Assembly: GCA_038530285.1 (NCBI GenBank)
Contig: JBCBCY010000002.1
Location: forward strand, 62,001 to 126,000
Origin: JASJAR01 sp038530285
GTDB taxonomy: Bacteria; Pseudomonadota; Alphaproteobacteria; Rhodobacterales; Rhodobacteraceae
Reading direction: 5' to 3'
DNA length: 64,000 bases
Shown here: positions 42,501 through 50,551 of the stretch, piece after piece
Position numbering within the stretch: position 1 is the first letter of the stretch
Layout: the number at the start of each line of letters is the position of its first letter
The notes under the pieces: model-generated
The model's input: only the letters and a program-made list of their open reading frames with translations
What the model was told of the DNA's origin: nothing
Databases searched by the model: none
Position numbers and translations under genes: made by a program

Positions 42501-45500
42501 TTTGAGGTCGCGTCAGGCGCGAAGGCCCCGACAAGCACGTCATCACCGCCGTCCACACTGGCGTAAATCTTGATGCCGTCGTCGCCCTCATAGTTCTGGA
42601 ATTGAGTTGAGAACAGCGCGCCCAGGGCCAGCGTGACGGCGGGGTTGTCGAACCCGGCAATATCGATGCCGTCAATGTTGATCGATTGTGTCGCGGGGCC
42701 GCCTTCGCCGTCGAGGTCTTGGGCGTGGATCGCGAAAACACCATCAAACCCGTTCTGGAAATCGTCCCGAGCACCGTTGGAATTGTCAGGCGCGGCGTAG
42801 CGGTCGAAGTAATCGAACCCGCCGTCATCGAAGGCTGTTGTCAGAGTATAGCCGTCCCCCGGGGCGTCTTCGAAGCTTTCTTGAAACGGGGTCGGCTCAA
42901 CGCCGCCGGCATCAAAGATCGTGTCGGCCCGGAAGTTCAGGTTTTGAATGCGGGTGTCTTCGGCCTGGGTCGTGTCGGCCTCGGTAAAGGTCCCGATGGC
43001 GGTCAGGTATTCGGCCAGCGCATCCTGCTCGGTGCCGGTGTCGGCAAAGGTCGCAGCACCATCGCGGGTGCCGTCGTCAACACCGTTCTGGTCAAGGTCG
43101 GTCAGGTCGATCCGGTTTGCTTCAGCGGTCTGCGGGAAGGGGTAGCCATCGCCGCCGCCTGCCAGGAAGTTCAGCGTCACGATCCGGAAGCTTTCGGTCG
43201 CGTCACCAACGATCTCGCCGTCGCGCACAAGTTCGGCGATGGAGCTACCGTCTTCTGCGACAATCTCGGCATTCACGATGCGCGACCCTTCGGGCAGGTC
43301 GGGATCGAACGAAAACTCAATGCCTGACACCTGCGGGAAGCGGCCCGAGACGCCCGGCACCGCGGCCACACCGTATTCCAAAACCTCGACCAGTTCGGCC
43401 TTGGTCAGGGTCATCAATGACAGGTCGTTGTTGAACGCCAAGGTGGTTGAGATGTCGTTTTGGCTGATGCCGCCTGCGGGTTTGATCACATTGCCGTCGC
43501 CATCGACCACTTCGCCATTGGGCAAGCGGGTCGACGCGGTATCACCCGGCAACACCACATCTTCGCCGATGGACGCGCGGATACCACCGCCGTTCTTGAT
43601 CGACACAACCACGGTGCTGTCCACCGCCTGAGCGGCGGCGAGGTTGGCATCTGCCGTCAGATTACCCAGGTTGGTTTCCTGGGTGCGCACGCCGTCTGCG
43701 TCGCCTTCAACACCCGACCGGTTACCGTTCAAAAACACATCCGAGCCGCCAAAGACGTTGCTTTCGGTGGCGATGATCTCGGCTTCAATCGCGTCCGCGA
43801 TGGCCTGGATTTCAGGGTCGATCAGGTTTTCAGCCCCAAGCCGCGCCACGCCGGCATCATCGGTGGCATAAGCGCCCGAGACGTCTGCGTCATAGCTGTC
43901 GGCCAGGACATTGCCGTTTTCGTCAAAGTCGATGACCAGGCGGCCCACATATTTATAGCTGCCGTCGGTATTGACCACCGCCGTCGTCGTCCCGCCGGCA
44001 TTGGTGACAAACTGCGGATACTGGCCCTGATCGCTGTCGCCATCGCGGGCAATGTCGTTGTCGTCAAACAAGCGCGTGTTGGACCCGCCCGCCACGATCA
44101 CATCGACGTTTTCCAACCGCGCGGCCAGACCAAGCTCGATATCCAACTGCTGCATATGCGCCAGAAGGATGACCTTGTTCATGTCCGGGTTGTTGGCCAG
44201 CAGCGTATCAACCTCGTCCTGGATTTCTGCCGCCAGCGCATCAAGCTGGGCGCTGGTCGGGGTGGCGTCAAACGCGCCGGGCAGAATGCCGACGCCGCCG
44301 GGTGAGGAAATGATGTCCAAAGTCGGGGTCGTGGCGCCCACCACGCCGATGTTTTCGCCATTGGTGTCAATCACCACCGAGGACGACACCGTGTTGCCCT
44401 GGGGTGCGAGGCCCCCCGCAACCGCCAAGGGGCCCAGATTGGCGTCGGTCGAGAAATCAAGGTTCGACGACAGATAGGAAAACTCAGTGCCACCAAATTC
44501 CTGGCCAGCAAGCGCTGATGTGGTCAGCGCATCAAAATTGCCGATCGATCTTGGCACGGTGTCGATGAACCCGTCATCGATATCGCTGTCATCGGTCACG
44601 TCCTGGCCGGTGATCAGCTCCGACAAGGTCCGTGTGCCCAGGTCAAACTCGTGGTTGCCAAGCGCCATGGCCTGCACGCCCAGCTCGTTCTGGATTTGAA
44701 TGTCTGCAATCCCGGCAGCGCCGAAAACAGAGTCCGAAGCGTCAAAGAACAGGCCGGGGATAATCGCGTCACCCGAAGACAGGATCAGCGTATTGTCGGC
44801 CAGCCCGTCATTGCCCAGATCTTCGGCCTGGAGGGCGTTCAGCACCGCCGACAGGTTGGGCGCATCGGCCACCGCGGCCGCGGCGGCTTCCTGGTCGGCA
44901 AAGTGCAACAGCTCCAGCGTGAAGGCGGCCGGCGCAGACCCGCCATCGTCGGCGGCGGTGACACTCACGTTGTCGATGCCGAATTCATCGCGCGAGCCTG
45001 AGCCCGTCGCATCATCCAAAGCCCAACGCAGAATGACGTCGGTGTTGGCTGGCAGGTCCGGCAGCCCAACGGTCACGGTGGTTTCGGTCACACCATTGGT
45101 GTCGGCAGCGGCCGCACTGGTGAAAGTGTCCAGGACCAGAAAGGTCACCCCGCCATCGAGCGAATACTGCAGTTCAATCGTGTTCCCACGCGTGGCATTG
45201 TTGTTGATGATCCGGTCAAAGCTGACCGATACGCCCGTCGCGGCTTCGGCGCCGGTATTGAACGTCAGGTCCAACTCGCCTGGCGTCCAGTCGGACCCGG
45301 CGGGCTGAATGTAGACCGCGTAGTCACCTGCACCCTGGTCCAACGCATAAAGACCGCCCGTGCTGACACCCCCGGTTGTCACGCCGCGTGTAAGATCGGT
45401 GGCGGTTCCAAAGGACACATCCGTGACGGTCCAGAAGTTGCTGTCCAGCGCGCCGCCCAGTCCGCCGTCATTCAGACCGGCTCCGAGGAAGGAATTGAAA

Positions 45501-45526
45501 CTATCGTTGAAGAGAATTCGCGCCAT
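39542..45526 (-). CDS. Giant secreted ExeM/NucH-family nuclease with 5'-nucleotidase domain and RTX-like tail
   Basis: The start at 45526 (MARILFNDSF) has GGGAGC upstream and gives 1994 residues. Order of domains: a beta-rich N-terminal module to about 200; a calcineurin-like 5'-nucleotidase (about 200-760) with LSSGDAIIPG, MALGNHEFDLG and NGGGIRASIG; two tandem 194-residue beta modules (about 882-1270); a nucleic-acid-binding-like OB segment (about 1280-1450); an endonuclease/exonuclease/phosphatase domain (about 1540-1870) with GLVELENDF, GDLNAYAKE and SDHDPLV; and a C-terminal secretion tail (GDEGRDRLVGTDADELIISGG, GGADTFQF) typical of type I substrates. There is no signal peptide. It likely degrades extracellular DNA and nucleotides for phosphate and carbon, exported by the downstream ABC/HlyD pair. 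Confidence 0.9.
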   Translation of the reverse strand: MARILFNDSFNSFLGAGLNDGGLGGALDSNFWTVTDVSFGTATDLTRGVTTGGVSTGGLYALDQGAGDYAVYIQPAGSDWTPGELDLTFNTGAEAATGVSVSFDRIINNNATRGNTIELQYSLDGGVTFLVLDTFTSAAAADTNGVTETTVTVGLPDLPANTDVILRWALDDATGSGSRDEFGIDNVSVTAADDGGSAPAAFTLELLHFADQEAAAAAVADAPNLSAVLNALQAEDLGNDGLADNTLILSSGDAIIPGLFFDASDSVFGAAGIADIQIQNELGVQAMALGNHEFDLGTRTLSELITGQDVTDDSDIDDGFIDTVPRSIGNFDALTTSALAGQEFGGTEFSYLSSNLDFSTDANLGPLAVAGGLAPQGNTVSSSVVIDTNGENIGVVGATTPTLDIISSPGGVGILPGAFDATPTSAQLDALAAEIQDEVDTLLANNPDMNKVILLAHMQQLDIELGLAARLENVDVIVAGGSNTRLFDDNDIARDGDSDQGQYPQFVTNAGGTTTAVVNTDGSYKYVGRLVIDFDENGNVLADSYDADVSGAYATDDAGVARLGAENLIDPEIQAIADAIEAEIIATESNVFGGSDVFLNGNRSGVEGDADGVRTQETNLGNLTADANLAAAQAVDSTVVVSIKNGGGIRASIGEDVVLPGDTASTRLPNGEVVDGDGNVIKPAGGISQNDISTTLAFNNDLSLMTLTKAELVEVLEYGVAAVPGVSGRFPQVSGIEFSFDPDLPEGSRIVNAEIVAEDGSSIAELVRDGEIVGDATESFRIVTLNFLAGGGDGYPFPQTAEANRIDLTDLDQNGVDDGTRDGAATFADTGTEQDALAEYLTAIGTFTEADTTQAEDTRIQNLNFRADTIFDAGGVEPTPFQESFEDAPGDGYTLTTAFDDGGFDYFDRYAAPDNSNGARDDFQNGFDGVFAIHAQDLDGEGGPATQSINIDGIDIAGFDNPAVTLALGALFSTQFQNYEGDDGIKIYASVDGGDDVLVGAFAPDATSNLALDSDLDGEGDGTQLTADLADFTFSLPEGSSLDLRIDLTSNASFEPLVVDNVRVDEGPFVADPIYVESFEEEPGTTYTIETAFDDGGFDYFNRYAAPDGSNGARDDFQSGFDGAFAIFAQDLDGEGGPATQSIKIDGVDLTGYAAPTVTIAVGANFSTNFRNWEGEDGVKVIATLDGGAEVVIGAFAPDATNNLALDTDLDGVGDGPNLTADLADFTFDLPAGDVLDLRIDLTTNASFESLAIDFVRIGDDSETFEPPVDPVDGSIDDPATLISAIQGTEDEAALVGETVVVEGYVTGDFQNGDADDFRSIGGFFMQEEAADQDGDAATSEGIFIYEGDADTALDINAGDKVRVLGNVVERFGKTTIELAEIQVVEAGAVDPLSLAQSITLPDVDDREAVESMLVTIDEELTFTESFDYEEFGELTMSTDGVVYQYTQLNEESAAGNAAYQAEVANRLLTVDNGTDGSRADFDPITEPDGDVITDSSAFRMGQTTDSLTGIMDYGFSDFRLRMTDGAEFALDPESNVLPDAPLDVGSDYKVATLNVLNYFTTLSGSTDIGGNPRGATSQDELDRQTDKLVEMILGLDADVIGLVELENDFEGDSFAVMELVGEINARLEEPVYDFVYPGQEFVGDDVIAVGFIYDTTTTALVGDAAILDTQAFQNPLGAAGGGDTFNRAALAQTFEEIETGGVFTASVNHFKSKGSLTGAPEDNDQGDGAGNNNATRTAAAIELADWLASDPTGSGDEDVLILGDLNAYAKESPIQALNDAGYTDLAAEFEGEDVYSFRFSGQIGTLDYILSNESMTGQVTGADTWHANSDTPVIFDYNLDGTFTDPLRPTDQGLFDGTSPERASDHDPLVIGLDLAPELLVIAGDEGRDRLVGTDADELIISGGGRLDTAAGLGGADTFQFTDIEGQRDYLRILDFNAEEDTLDLAGASIASVRETRSSVRLTLEDDRDAIVLTGVTNFDDINIIGTDEFVFA
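41717..42880 (-). repeat. Two tandem 582-bp modules inside the nuclease gene
   Basis: The units start at ESFE near 42880 and at ESFE near 42298. Both read TAFDDGGFDYF-NRYAAPD-SNGARDDF, then QDLDGEGGPATQSI and GAFAPDAT-NLALD-DLDG. The exact spacing of 582 bp (194 codons) and the shared motif series indicate an internal duplication that has since diverged. Confidence 0.8.
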
Positions 45527-45889
45527 GACCTGCTCCCAAAACCAATTGCTGTGTTGCGGCGTGCAAAACAGCGGCACCTATCCGTGACCTGCGCAGACCA
45601 TCGGCAGGTTTCGTGAATGCACGGCGACAAACAGATAACACTTTGATGTCATCTGAAATCATGTCGAAAACCACAGGCTCGATGCCCGAATGCCAAGCGA
45701 GCTTGCGACGCCAGCGCGCCCCAGATCGCAATCGCCTCAGCCCACGTCGGCGTGCTGACAAAATGCGTGGGGGCCAGTGTTTCTTGCAGACATCACTGCG
45801 GACGCTTGCGCAATTGCGCGCCTCAGGACCGTGGCGAAAACCAACAGATCGGGCGGATTAAGCGTGCTGTGGCCGCGAAAGGCGCACCC
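45527..45889. other. Upstream region of the nuclease gene; no supported gene
   Basis: Only short frames without ribosome-binding sites occur. The stretch should contain the promoter for the nuclease/VPLPA/secretion unit (minus strand) and the 3' end of the antiporter unit. I see no clear terminator or operator. Confidence 0.4.
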
Positions 45890-46324
45890 TCATGACGGAT
45901 CCGCCTTATCGCTGTTCTTGCGGGCAATGGCCGCACGCAGTTGCTTGCGCCAACGTTTGGTCTTGGCTTGCTGGTTGTTGAGCAGGACCCCCATGAAATA
46001 GGCCGTCACACCCGCACCCATCAGCGCGACACCGGCCTCAAAGACGATGTCGACCATAAATTCCCGCCAGACACCGCTGAAAAAGACCGGATCTTCAACC
46101 GTCCCAAGGACCTTTGCCAGGCCGACGATCAGCCCCCCCGAGATCACCGCGAACCAAAGGAACGCGCGATGCAACCGCATCGGCTCGCTGATTTCGTCAA
46201 TCTCATCGGGGTGTTCGGCAAAATAGGCGATCTCGTCCTTCGTGGGCTGATCCGCCGCCCCCAGAAACAGACGCAGGTGAATGCGTTCGCGGAAGCTGAC
46301 CAGCTTATTGCCTAGATGTGACAT
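45890..46324 (-). CDS. Two-span membrane protein coupled to the antiporter gene
   Basis: The start at 46324 lies four bases after the antiporter stop, so translation is coupled; a longer frame reaches back into the antiporter. The 144-residue product begins MSHLGNKLVSFRERIHLRLFLGAADQPTKDEI and has two hydrophobic helices (about 52-72 LWFAVISGGLIVGLAKVLG; about 88-112 FEAGVALMGAGVTAYFMGVLL) and a basic tail. I do not recognise a family. It may modulate or stabilise the antiporter. Confidence 0.6.
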   Translation of the reverse strand: MSHLGNKLVSFRERIHLRLFLGAADQPTKDEIAYFAEHPDEIDEISEPMRLHRAFLWFAVISGGLIVGLAKVLGTVEDPVFFSGVWREFMVDIVFEAGVALMGAGVTAYFMGVLLNNQQAKTKRWRKQLRAAIARKNSDKADPS

Positions 46325-46328
46325 TGTC

Positions 46329-47525
46329 TCAGCGTCCCGGCGCATAGAATGGACGCGGCGCGAACCAGGCACTCACCCCGTGCAACACCGCAGAAGTCAC
46401 GACGGCCAGTGCAGCGATCGCAAGCATCTCCGTATACTTTTGCAATCCGTCGAACTGGTTCAACACAAAGATCGCAAAAAGCGCCGTTGCAAGCCCGCGC
46501 GGACCGAACCAGCCGATCAAAAGGCGCGACGCGGGCTGAACATCGCTGCCGATGAGTGACAGCCAGATCGCCAGCGGGCGCAGCAGAAACAGCGACACAA
46601 GGACCATCGCGAAATGCGCCCATGTGACGTGCAGGATCATGTCCGGGACCATCACCGCACCGATGAAAAAGAAGCTGAGGATCGCGAATGCGTGGCCGTC
46701 ATTCTCGGCGAAATGGGCCGCGGCCTGGCCCCGCTCCCGTGCGCCTTCCGCAAACAGAAAGCCCGCGATGAAGACGGCGACAAACGGGTTCCCGCCCAGG
46801 GCCTGTGACAGCACAAAGATCAAAAGGACCCCGGCAAAGGTTGCGATGCCGACATAATGTTGGTCCATGTAGCCCGCATTGCTGGCGGATCTCAGGGCAT
46901 ATCCCACGCCGTAGCCCAGGGCCGCGCCGACAAGCGCGCCAATGCCCAGCTGCTCGGCCAGATAGATCACGAACCCGGTGCCGGTCGCCTCCGGGCTCGT
47001 TCCGCCCACCGCAAGCGCGCCAAACAGCACCAGGAACGGCAGGGCAAGTCCGTCATTGAACCCCCCTTCGACCAGGACAACGGTCCTGTCGCGTTCGGTC
47101 ACGGACGGGTTGCTGATAACGGCTTGACCCAGGACCGCATCGGTCGGTGCCAGGATCGTTGCGGTCAAAAAGAGCTCCCAAAAGGGCCATCCTTCCAGGA
47201 ACGCCCAGGCCGTCAACGCCCCCAACCCGATCATCATGGGCAGCCCGAACGCCAGCATCCGAAACAGGTTCAGACCAGATTGTTCCACGATCCGGCTTTT
47301 CGCCATGGACGCATCGGCAAACAGGAGCAGCGCCAGCGCAGCCTCAGCCCCATAATACAGGATGTCGCGATCCCCGATCTGATCGACACCCAGCACCTGC
47401 GTGGACCCGTAGCCGAAGGCCAGAAACACAATCGGCATGGTGATCGGCGTCTTTTTCAGCCAGCCCGAACAAAGGGCATACCCGATCAGCAAAACCGGGA
47501 ACAGGATCAGAACGTGTTCAAGCAT
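46329..47525 (-). CDS. Cation:proton antiporter (CPA1/NhaP type)
   Basis: The 398-residue protein has about twelve hydrophobic segments and the CPA1 core motifs: LTATILAPTDAVLGQAV (unwound-helix region), VEGGFNDGLALPFLV (the conserved ND pair of the ion site) and GWFGPRGLATALFA near the C-terminus. It exchanges Na+ or K+ for protons across the inner membrane and lacks a cytoplasmic regulatory tail. The small two-span protein follows directly, and an AI-2E permease gene precedes it by 30 bases. Confidence 0.9.
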   Translation of the reverse strand: MLEHVLILFPVLLIGYALCSGWLKKTPITMPIVFLAFGYGSTQVLGVDQIGDRDILYYGAEAALALLLFADASMAKSRIVEQSGLNLFRMLAFGLPMMIGLGALTAWAFLEGWPFWELFLTATILAPTDAVLGQAVISNPSVTERDRTVVLVEGGFNDGLALPFLVLFGALAVGGTSPEATGTGFVIYLAEQLGIGALVGAALGYGVGYALRSASNAGYMDQHYVGIATFAGVLLIFVLSQALGGNPFVAVFIAGFLFAEGARERGQAAAHFAENDGHAFAILSFFFIGAVMVPDMILHVTWAHFAMVLVSLFLLRPLAIWLSLIGSDVQPASRLLIGWFGPRGLATALFAIFVLNQFDGLQKYTEMLAIAALAVVTSAVLHGVSAWFAPRPFYAPGR

Positions 47526-47555
47526 TTAAAAGCGTCTCCCCTAAGTGCGCAGGCG

Positions 47556-48653
47556 TCAGACGTCCGCCGCCCGGCCAGGCCCGTCTTTCGCGTCCGGCCC
47601 ATCAGACAGTTTGACGCCACGATCGCCGGACGTGTTCAGCGTGTCCCACAACGATACAAAAAGTGCCGCCACAACTGGCCCCAGAACCAGTCCGACCGCA
47701 CCAAAGACCACGAGCCCGCCAAGCGTGGAAATCAGGATCATCAGATCGTGCAGCGATGCCTCCCGGCCGACCAGCATGGGGCGCAGGATGTTGTCGATGG
47801 TGCCCACAACGGCAAATCCCCAGACCGCAAGGCCGATGCCTGCGGTCATCTGACCGTCGATCATCAACGCAATGGCAATCGGGATCAGCGCCAATAGCGG
47901 CCCGACAGCAGGAATGACCGACAAAACGACCATGATCACGCTCCAGAACGCGACGCCCTCGACACCGGCCACCCAAAGCCCCAGACCGCCCAAACCGCCC
48001 TGGACAAAGCCGATCACCAAAGTGCCCTTCAGCGTCGCACCACTGACCGTGATGATGCGGTCGTAAAGCGCGGACTGTGTGTCCGGCGCAAGACCGCTAT
48101 AGGCCAGAAGCTGCACCAAGATCGGCTGCCGCATGGCAAGAAAGGCAAAAACGCCGTAGCCGAAGATAAAAAGGTTCAAGAGAAACTGCGCGGTCCCTGC
48201 CGCCACCTGCCCCACAACCCCCGTAAAGGCCCCCGCAAGGTCAGAGGCCAGCTCCTCAGCCTTTTCGGTGATCGTCGTCCAATGGGCCGACAACGTGTCC
48301 TGGAAGGGCATCCAGTCGGGCACGCTGCGCAGATCGCCCAGGTCGTCGACGTCCAGCGTTGACACCTCTGCCAAGAGAATTTGCGCCTGCGCGGCGGCAA
48401 GTGCGATCACGCCAAGGATCGGCAGGATCACCGCAATGGTCAAAAGCGCCAGCGTGATCGCAGACGCCAGAAACCGCCGGTTCCCAACCCAGGTCAGAAC
48501 CTTGTCGCGGAGCGGCTCCGTCAGCGAGGCGGTGATGGCAGCCAGGAGCAGCGCAATCAGGAACGGCTGAACCATGGTGAAAAAAGCAAGGGTCGCCAAA
48601 AGCGTGGCAACCAGCAAGGCCGCCCAAGTGAGCTGTTCGTTGGGAAAAGACAT
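47556..48653 (-). CDS. AI-2E family transporter
   Basis: The 365-residue membrane protein has about eight hydrophobic spans and the PF01594 pattern: paired N-terminal spans, a long extracytoplasmic segment (about 110-150) and the C-terminal GLGLWVAGVEGVAFWSVIMVVLSVIPAVGPLLALIP block, followed by NILRPMLVGREASLHDLMILISTLGGLVVFG. Members export autoinducer-2 or act as sodium/lithium-proton antiporters; the antiporter context here favours ion transport, which is an inference. The C-terminal tail has KLSDGPDAKDGPG. Confidence 0.88.
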   Translation of the reverse strand: MSFPNEQLTWAALLVATLLATLAFFTMVQPFLIALLLAAITASLTEPLRDKVLTWVGNRRFLASAITLALLTIAVILPILGVIALAAAQAQILLAEVSTLDVDDLGDLRSVPDWMPFQDTLSAHWTTITEKAEELASDLAGAFTGVVGQVAAGTAQFLLNLFIFGYGVFAFLAMRQPILVQLLAYSGLAPDTQSALYDRIITVSGATLKGTLVIGFVQGGLGGLGLWVAGVEGVAFWSVIMVVLSVIPAVGPLLALIPIAIALMIDGQMTAGIGLAVWGFAVVGTIDNILRPMLVGREASLHDLMILISTLGGLVVFGAVGLVLGPVVAALFVSLWDTLNTSGDRGVKLSDGPDAKDGPGRAADV

Positions 48654-48817
48654 GACCTATGACCCTTTGTCTGGAAATTGCGGAAGCCGCCCGTTTGTCA
48701 AGGACCTTGACGATTGTTCAGACGCATATGTGCACCAGGCGGTCTTCGCCGGTGATGGCCTGTGCGATCCGGCGCGGCACGACCGCCTGTCACCGGCAGG
48801 TTGGCCGCGCGACCGCG

Positions 48818-49858
48818 TCACGCTTGTGAATGTCCGGCGTTGTCTGCGACGAATGAAGTCAGAAGCTGCGCTGCGGCTTCCTTGTTGCCCTCGCCGCGCA
48901 ACCGAAGCGCTTCGATCTGCGCCTCTTCGTGCTTTACGACGAATGCAAAGAATTCGCGGTCTTCGACAGGGGAAACACGATAGAGCTCCTTGAGCTTCTC
49001 AAGGTATTTGATCGTGTCCTGCAGGACCATCCTTGTCATGATATCTTCGGGGAGCATACCAGCGCCGAAGCGCGCCAGACCAACCTGCAGGTTCGCGCCC
49101 GCGCGCGGGGCCTGGTCCAGCCCGTACTTTTCCGCCACAGGCGCGTAGGCGTGTTGGAGAAATTCTTCAAAAGCGATCCATGCTGTGTAAAACATCTTGT
49201 TTGCGTCGCCGACAGCGTTTGCACCAAGGTCCTTGTTCACTTTCAGGGCAAAGGCGCGGTTTTGGACCTCCATGTCAAAGAGTTCCACGAACCGATCTTC
49301 GCGTGCAGCTGTGGGCCCAAACGGAAGGACGGACGGATCGCGTTTAAGGACAAAGAAATAAGGGACGGGGTTGCCCTTCATGTCCATAACGCCCAGGACC
49401 CGCTCCTCGTCGATCTTGACGAAGGCGTCGATGATCGGCCGGTCGTCATAGAGCATGCAGGCCGTCACGCGACCGCGGTATTCGACCATGCGCAGACGCG
49501 CCTTGCTTTCCTTTGTCTCCAGGACGAAACGCGCAGTGTTGATCACAGAACCGATGATGTCTTCCTTTGGCAGGTCGACGGTCAACGGGATCAGGCTTGG
49601 GTTGGCGGCATAGATCTCTGTTTTGTCCGTGGTGATAAAGACCAGCGGATGAACATCCTCTTCACTGTCGAAGATCTTGCCATAGAGACCGCCAGGCTCC
49701 AGCAATCCATCGAGCGGATGGCCGGTGAGGACCTCATGCAATGTCCAGCGGCCGAGCATGAATTCATTCGACACTGTGGGCAGCGCATCAAACGCGGCGA
49801 ACGCCTCTTCTGGGGTGCTGGGTGCGCCCTTCAGCAAGTTATGCATTGCGTCTTCCAT
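48818..49858 (-). CDS. GXWXG/DUF4334 protein with helical C-terminal extension
   Basis: The ATG follows an excellent AGGAGGATTAA. The 346-residue product begins with a GXWXG-type domain (about 20-75: FMLGRWTLHEVLTGHPLDGLLEPGGLYGKIFDSEEDVHPLVF) and a DUF4334 domain (about 85-165, ending DMKGNPVPYFFVLKRD). Both are usually found alone in proteins near 180 residues. Here residues 180-346 add an alpha-helical region with no recognised family (WIAFEEFLQHAYAPVAEKYGL, YLEKLKELYRVSPVEDREFFAFVVKHEEAQIEAL). Function unknown. The helical-repeat gene lies 91 bases upstream. Confidence 0.75.
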   Translation of the reverse strand: MEDAMHNLLKGAPSTPEEAFAAFDALPTVSNEFMLGRWTLHEVLTGHPLDGLLEPGGLYGKIFDSEEDVHPLVFITTDKTEIYAANPSLIPLTVDLPKEDIIGSVINTARFVLETKESKARLRMVEYRGRVTACMLYDDRPIIDAFVKIDEERVLGVMDMKGNPVPYFFVLKRDPSVLPFGPTAAREDRFVELFDMEVQNRAFALKVNKDLGANAVGDANKMFYTAWIAFEEFLQHAYAPVAEKYGLDQAPRAGANLQVGLARFGAGMLPEDIMTRMVLQDTIKYLEKLKELYRVSPVEDREFFAFVVKHEEAQIEALRLRGEGNKEAAAQLLTSFVADNAGHSQA

Positions 49859-49949
49859 TTAATCCTCCTGCATGCGCCGCCGGCGACGGTTCCATTCGAG
49901 TTGCCTTGCAATTTTCTGCCGCAGGGCTGAGCCTATTGGAGGTCCGCGT

Positions 49950-50381
49950 TTACGCGTCTTTCTTGCCGGCCTGTTCGGCGGCAAAAGCCATCGCTTTCTC
50001 GGCCTCAGTCTGAACCGAAACGGCATATTTGCTCAGGGCTGCGGCATAGGCTTCGGCGGCTTCGGCCCGCGCGCTTGCTTCAAAACCCGCAAACGACGCG
50101 CGCATTTCGTCGGTCTTCGCCTTGAGGTTGGAAAGCTGGTCAGTGAAGGCAGTGTCGGCTTTGGTCCATTCGGCCTTCGCCGACGCGCTGGCCTGCGCAA
50201 TGAAGCCATCGAACTTTTCCTCAGCTTGCTGCAGGCGCGCTTCGGCGTCGGCCTGCCAGGCCTTGGCGCGCGCTTCGGCGTCATTGGCCCACGTTTCGGC
50301 ATCGCCTTGCCATTCGTCGAATTTTGCTTCGACCTCTTTGGAATAGGCGGTGAGGGCTTCCATCATTTCGGACAGTTTCAT
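49950..50381 (-). CDS. Amphipathic helical-repeat (coiled-coil) protein, unknown function
   Basis: The 143-residue product is almost wholly helical with no signal peptide. Residues about 15-75 show 11-residue periodicity with Trp and Ala/Glu (EWQGDAETWAND, EARAKAWQADAEARLQQAEEKF), resembling apolipoprotein- or phasin-like amphipathic helices that lie on lipid or polymer surfaces. The start ATG follows AGAAGG. It is divergent from a TetR regulator and upstream of the DUF4334 gene in the same direction. A phasin-type role is only a guess from composition. Confidence 0.65.
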   Translation of the reverse strand: MKLSEMMEALTAYSKEVEAKFDEWQGDAETWANDAEARAKAWQADAEARLQQAEEKFDGFIAQASASAKAEWTKADTAFTDQLSNLKAKTDEMRASFAGFEASARAEAAEAYAAALSKYAVSVQTEAEKAMAFAAEQAGKKDA

Positions 50382-50493
50382 GTTTTTTCCTTCTGGTGTT
50401 CGGTGGCAAGGATGGTCAAGGCTGACGTGAGTGGTTGAGCAAATGTGCAGGGCGGCGATGAGCAGCAGGTCTTACGATTTAATTATTACACGC

Positions 50494-50503
50494 GTTATAT
50501 AAC
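50494..50503. promoter_or_regulatory. Palindromic operator candidate GTTATATAAC
   Basis: A perfect 10-bp palindrome in the 170-bp divergent region between the helical-repeat gene and the TetR gene. It is a likely TetR binding site and overlaps AT-rich promoter sequence. Confidence 0.5.
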
Positions 50504-50551
50504 AGCAACATAAAATCGATCAACCAAGCGCGAACCAAGTGAGGACGCCAG

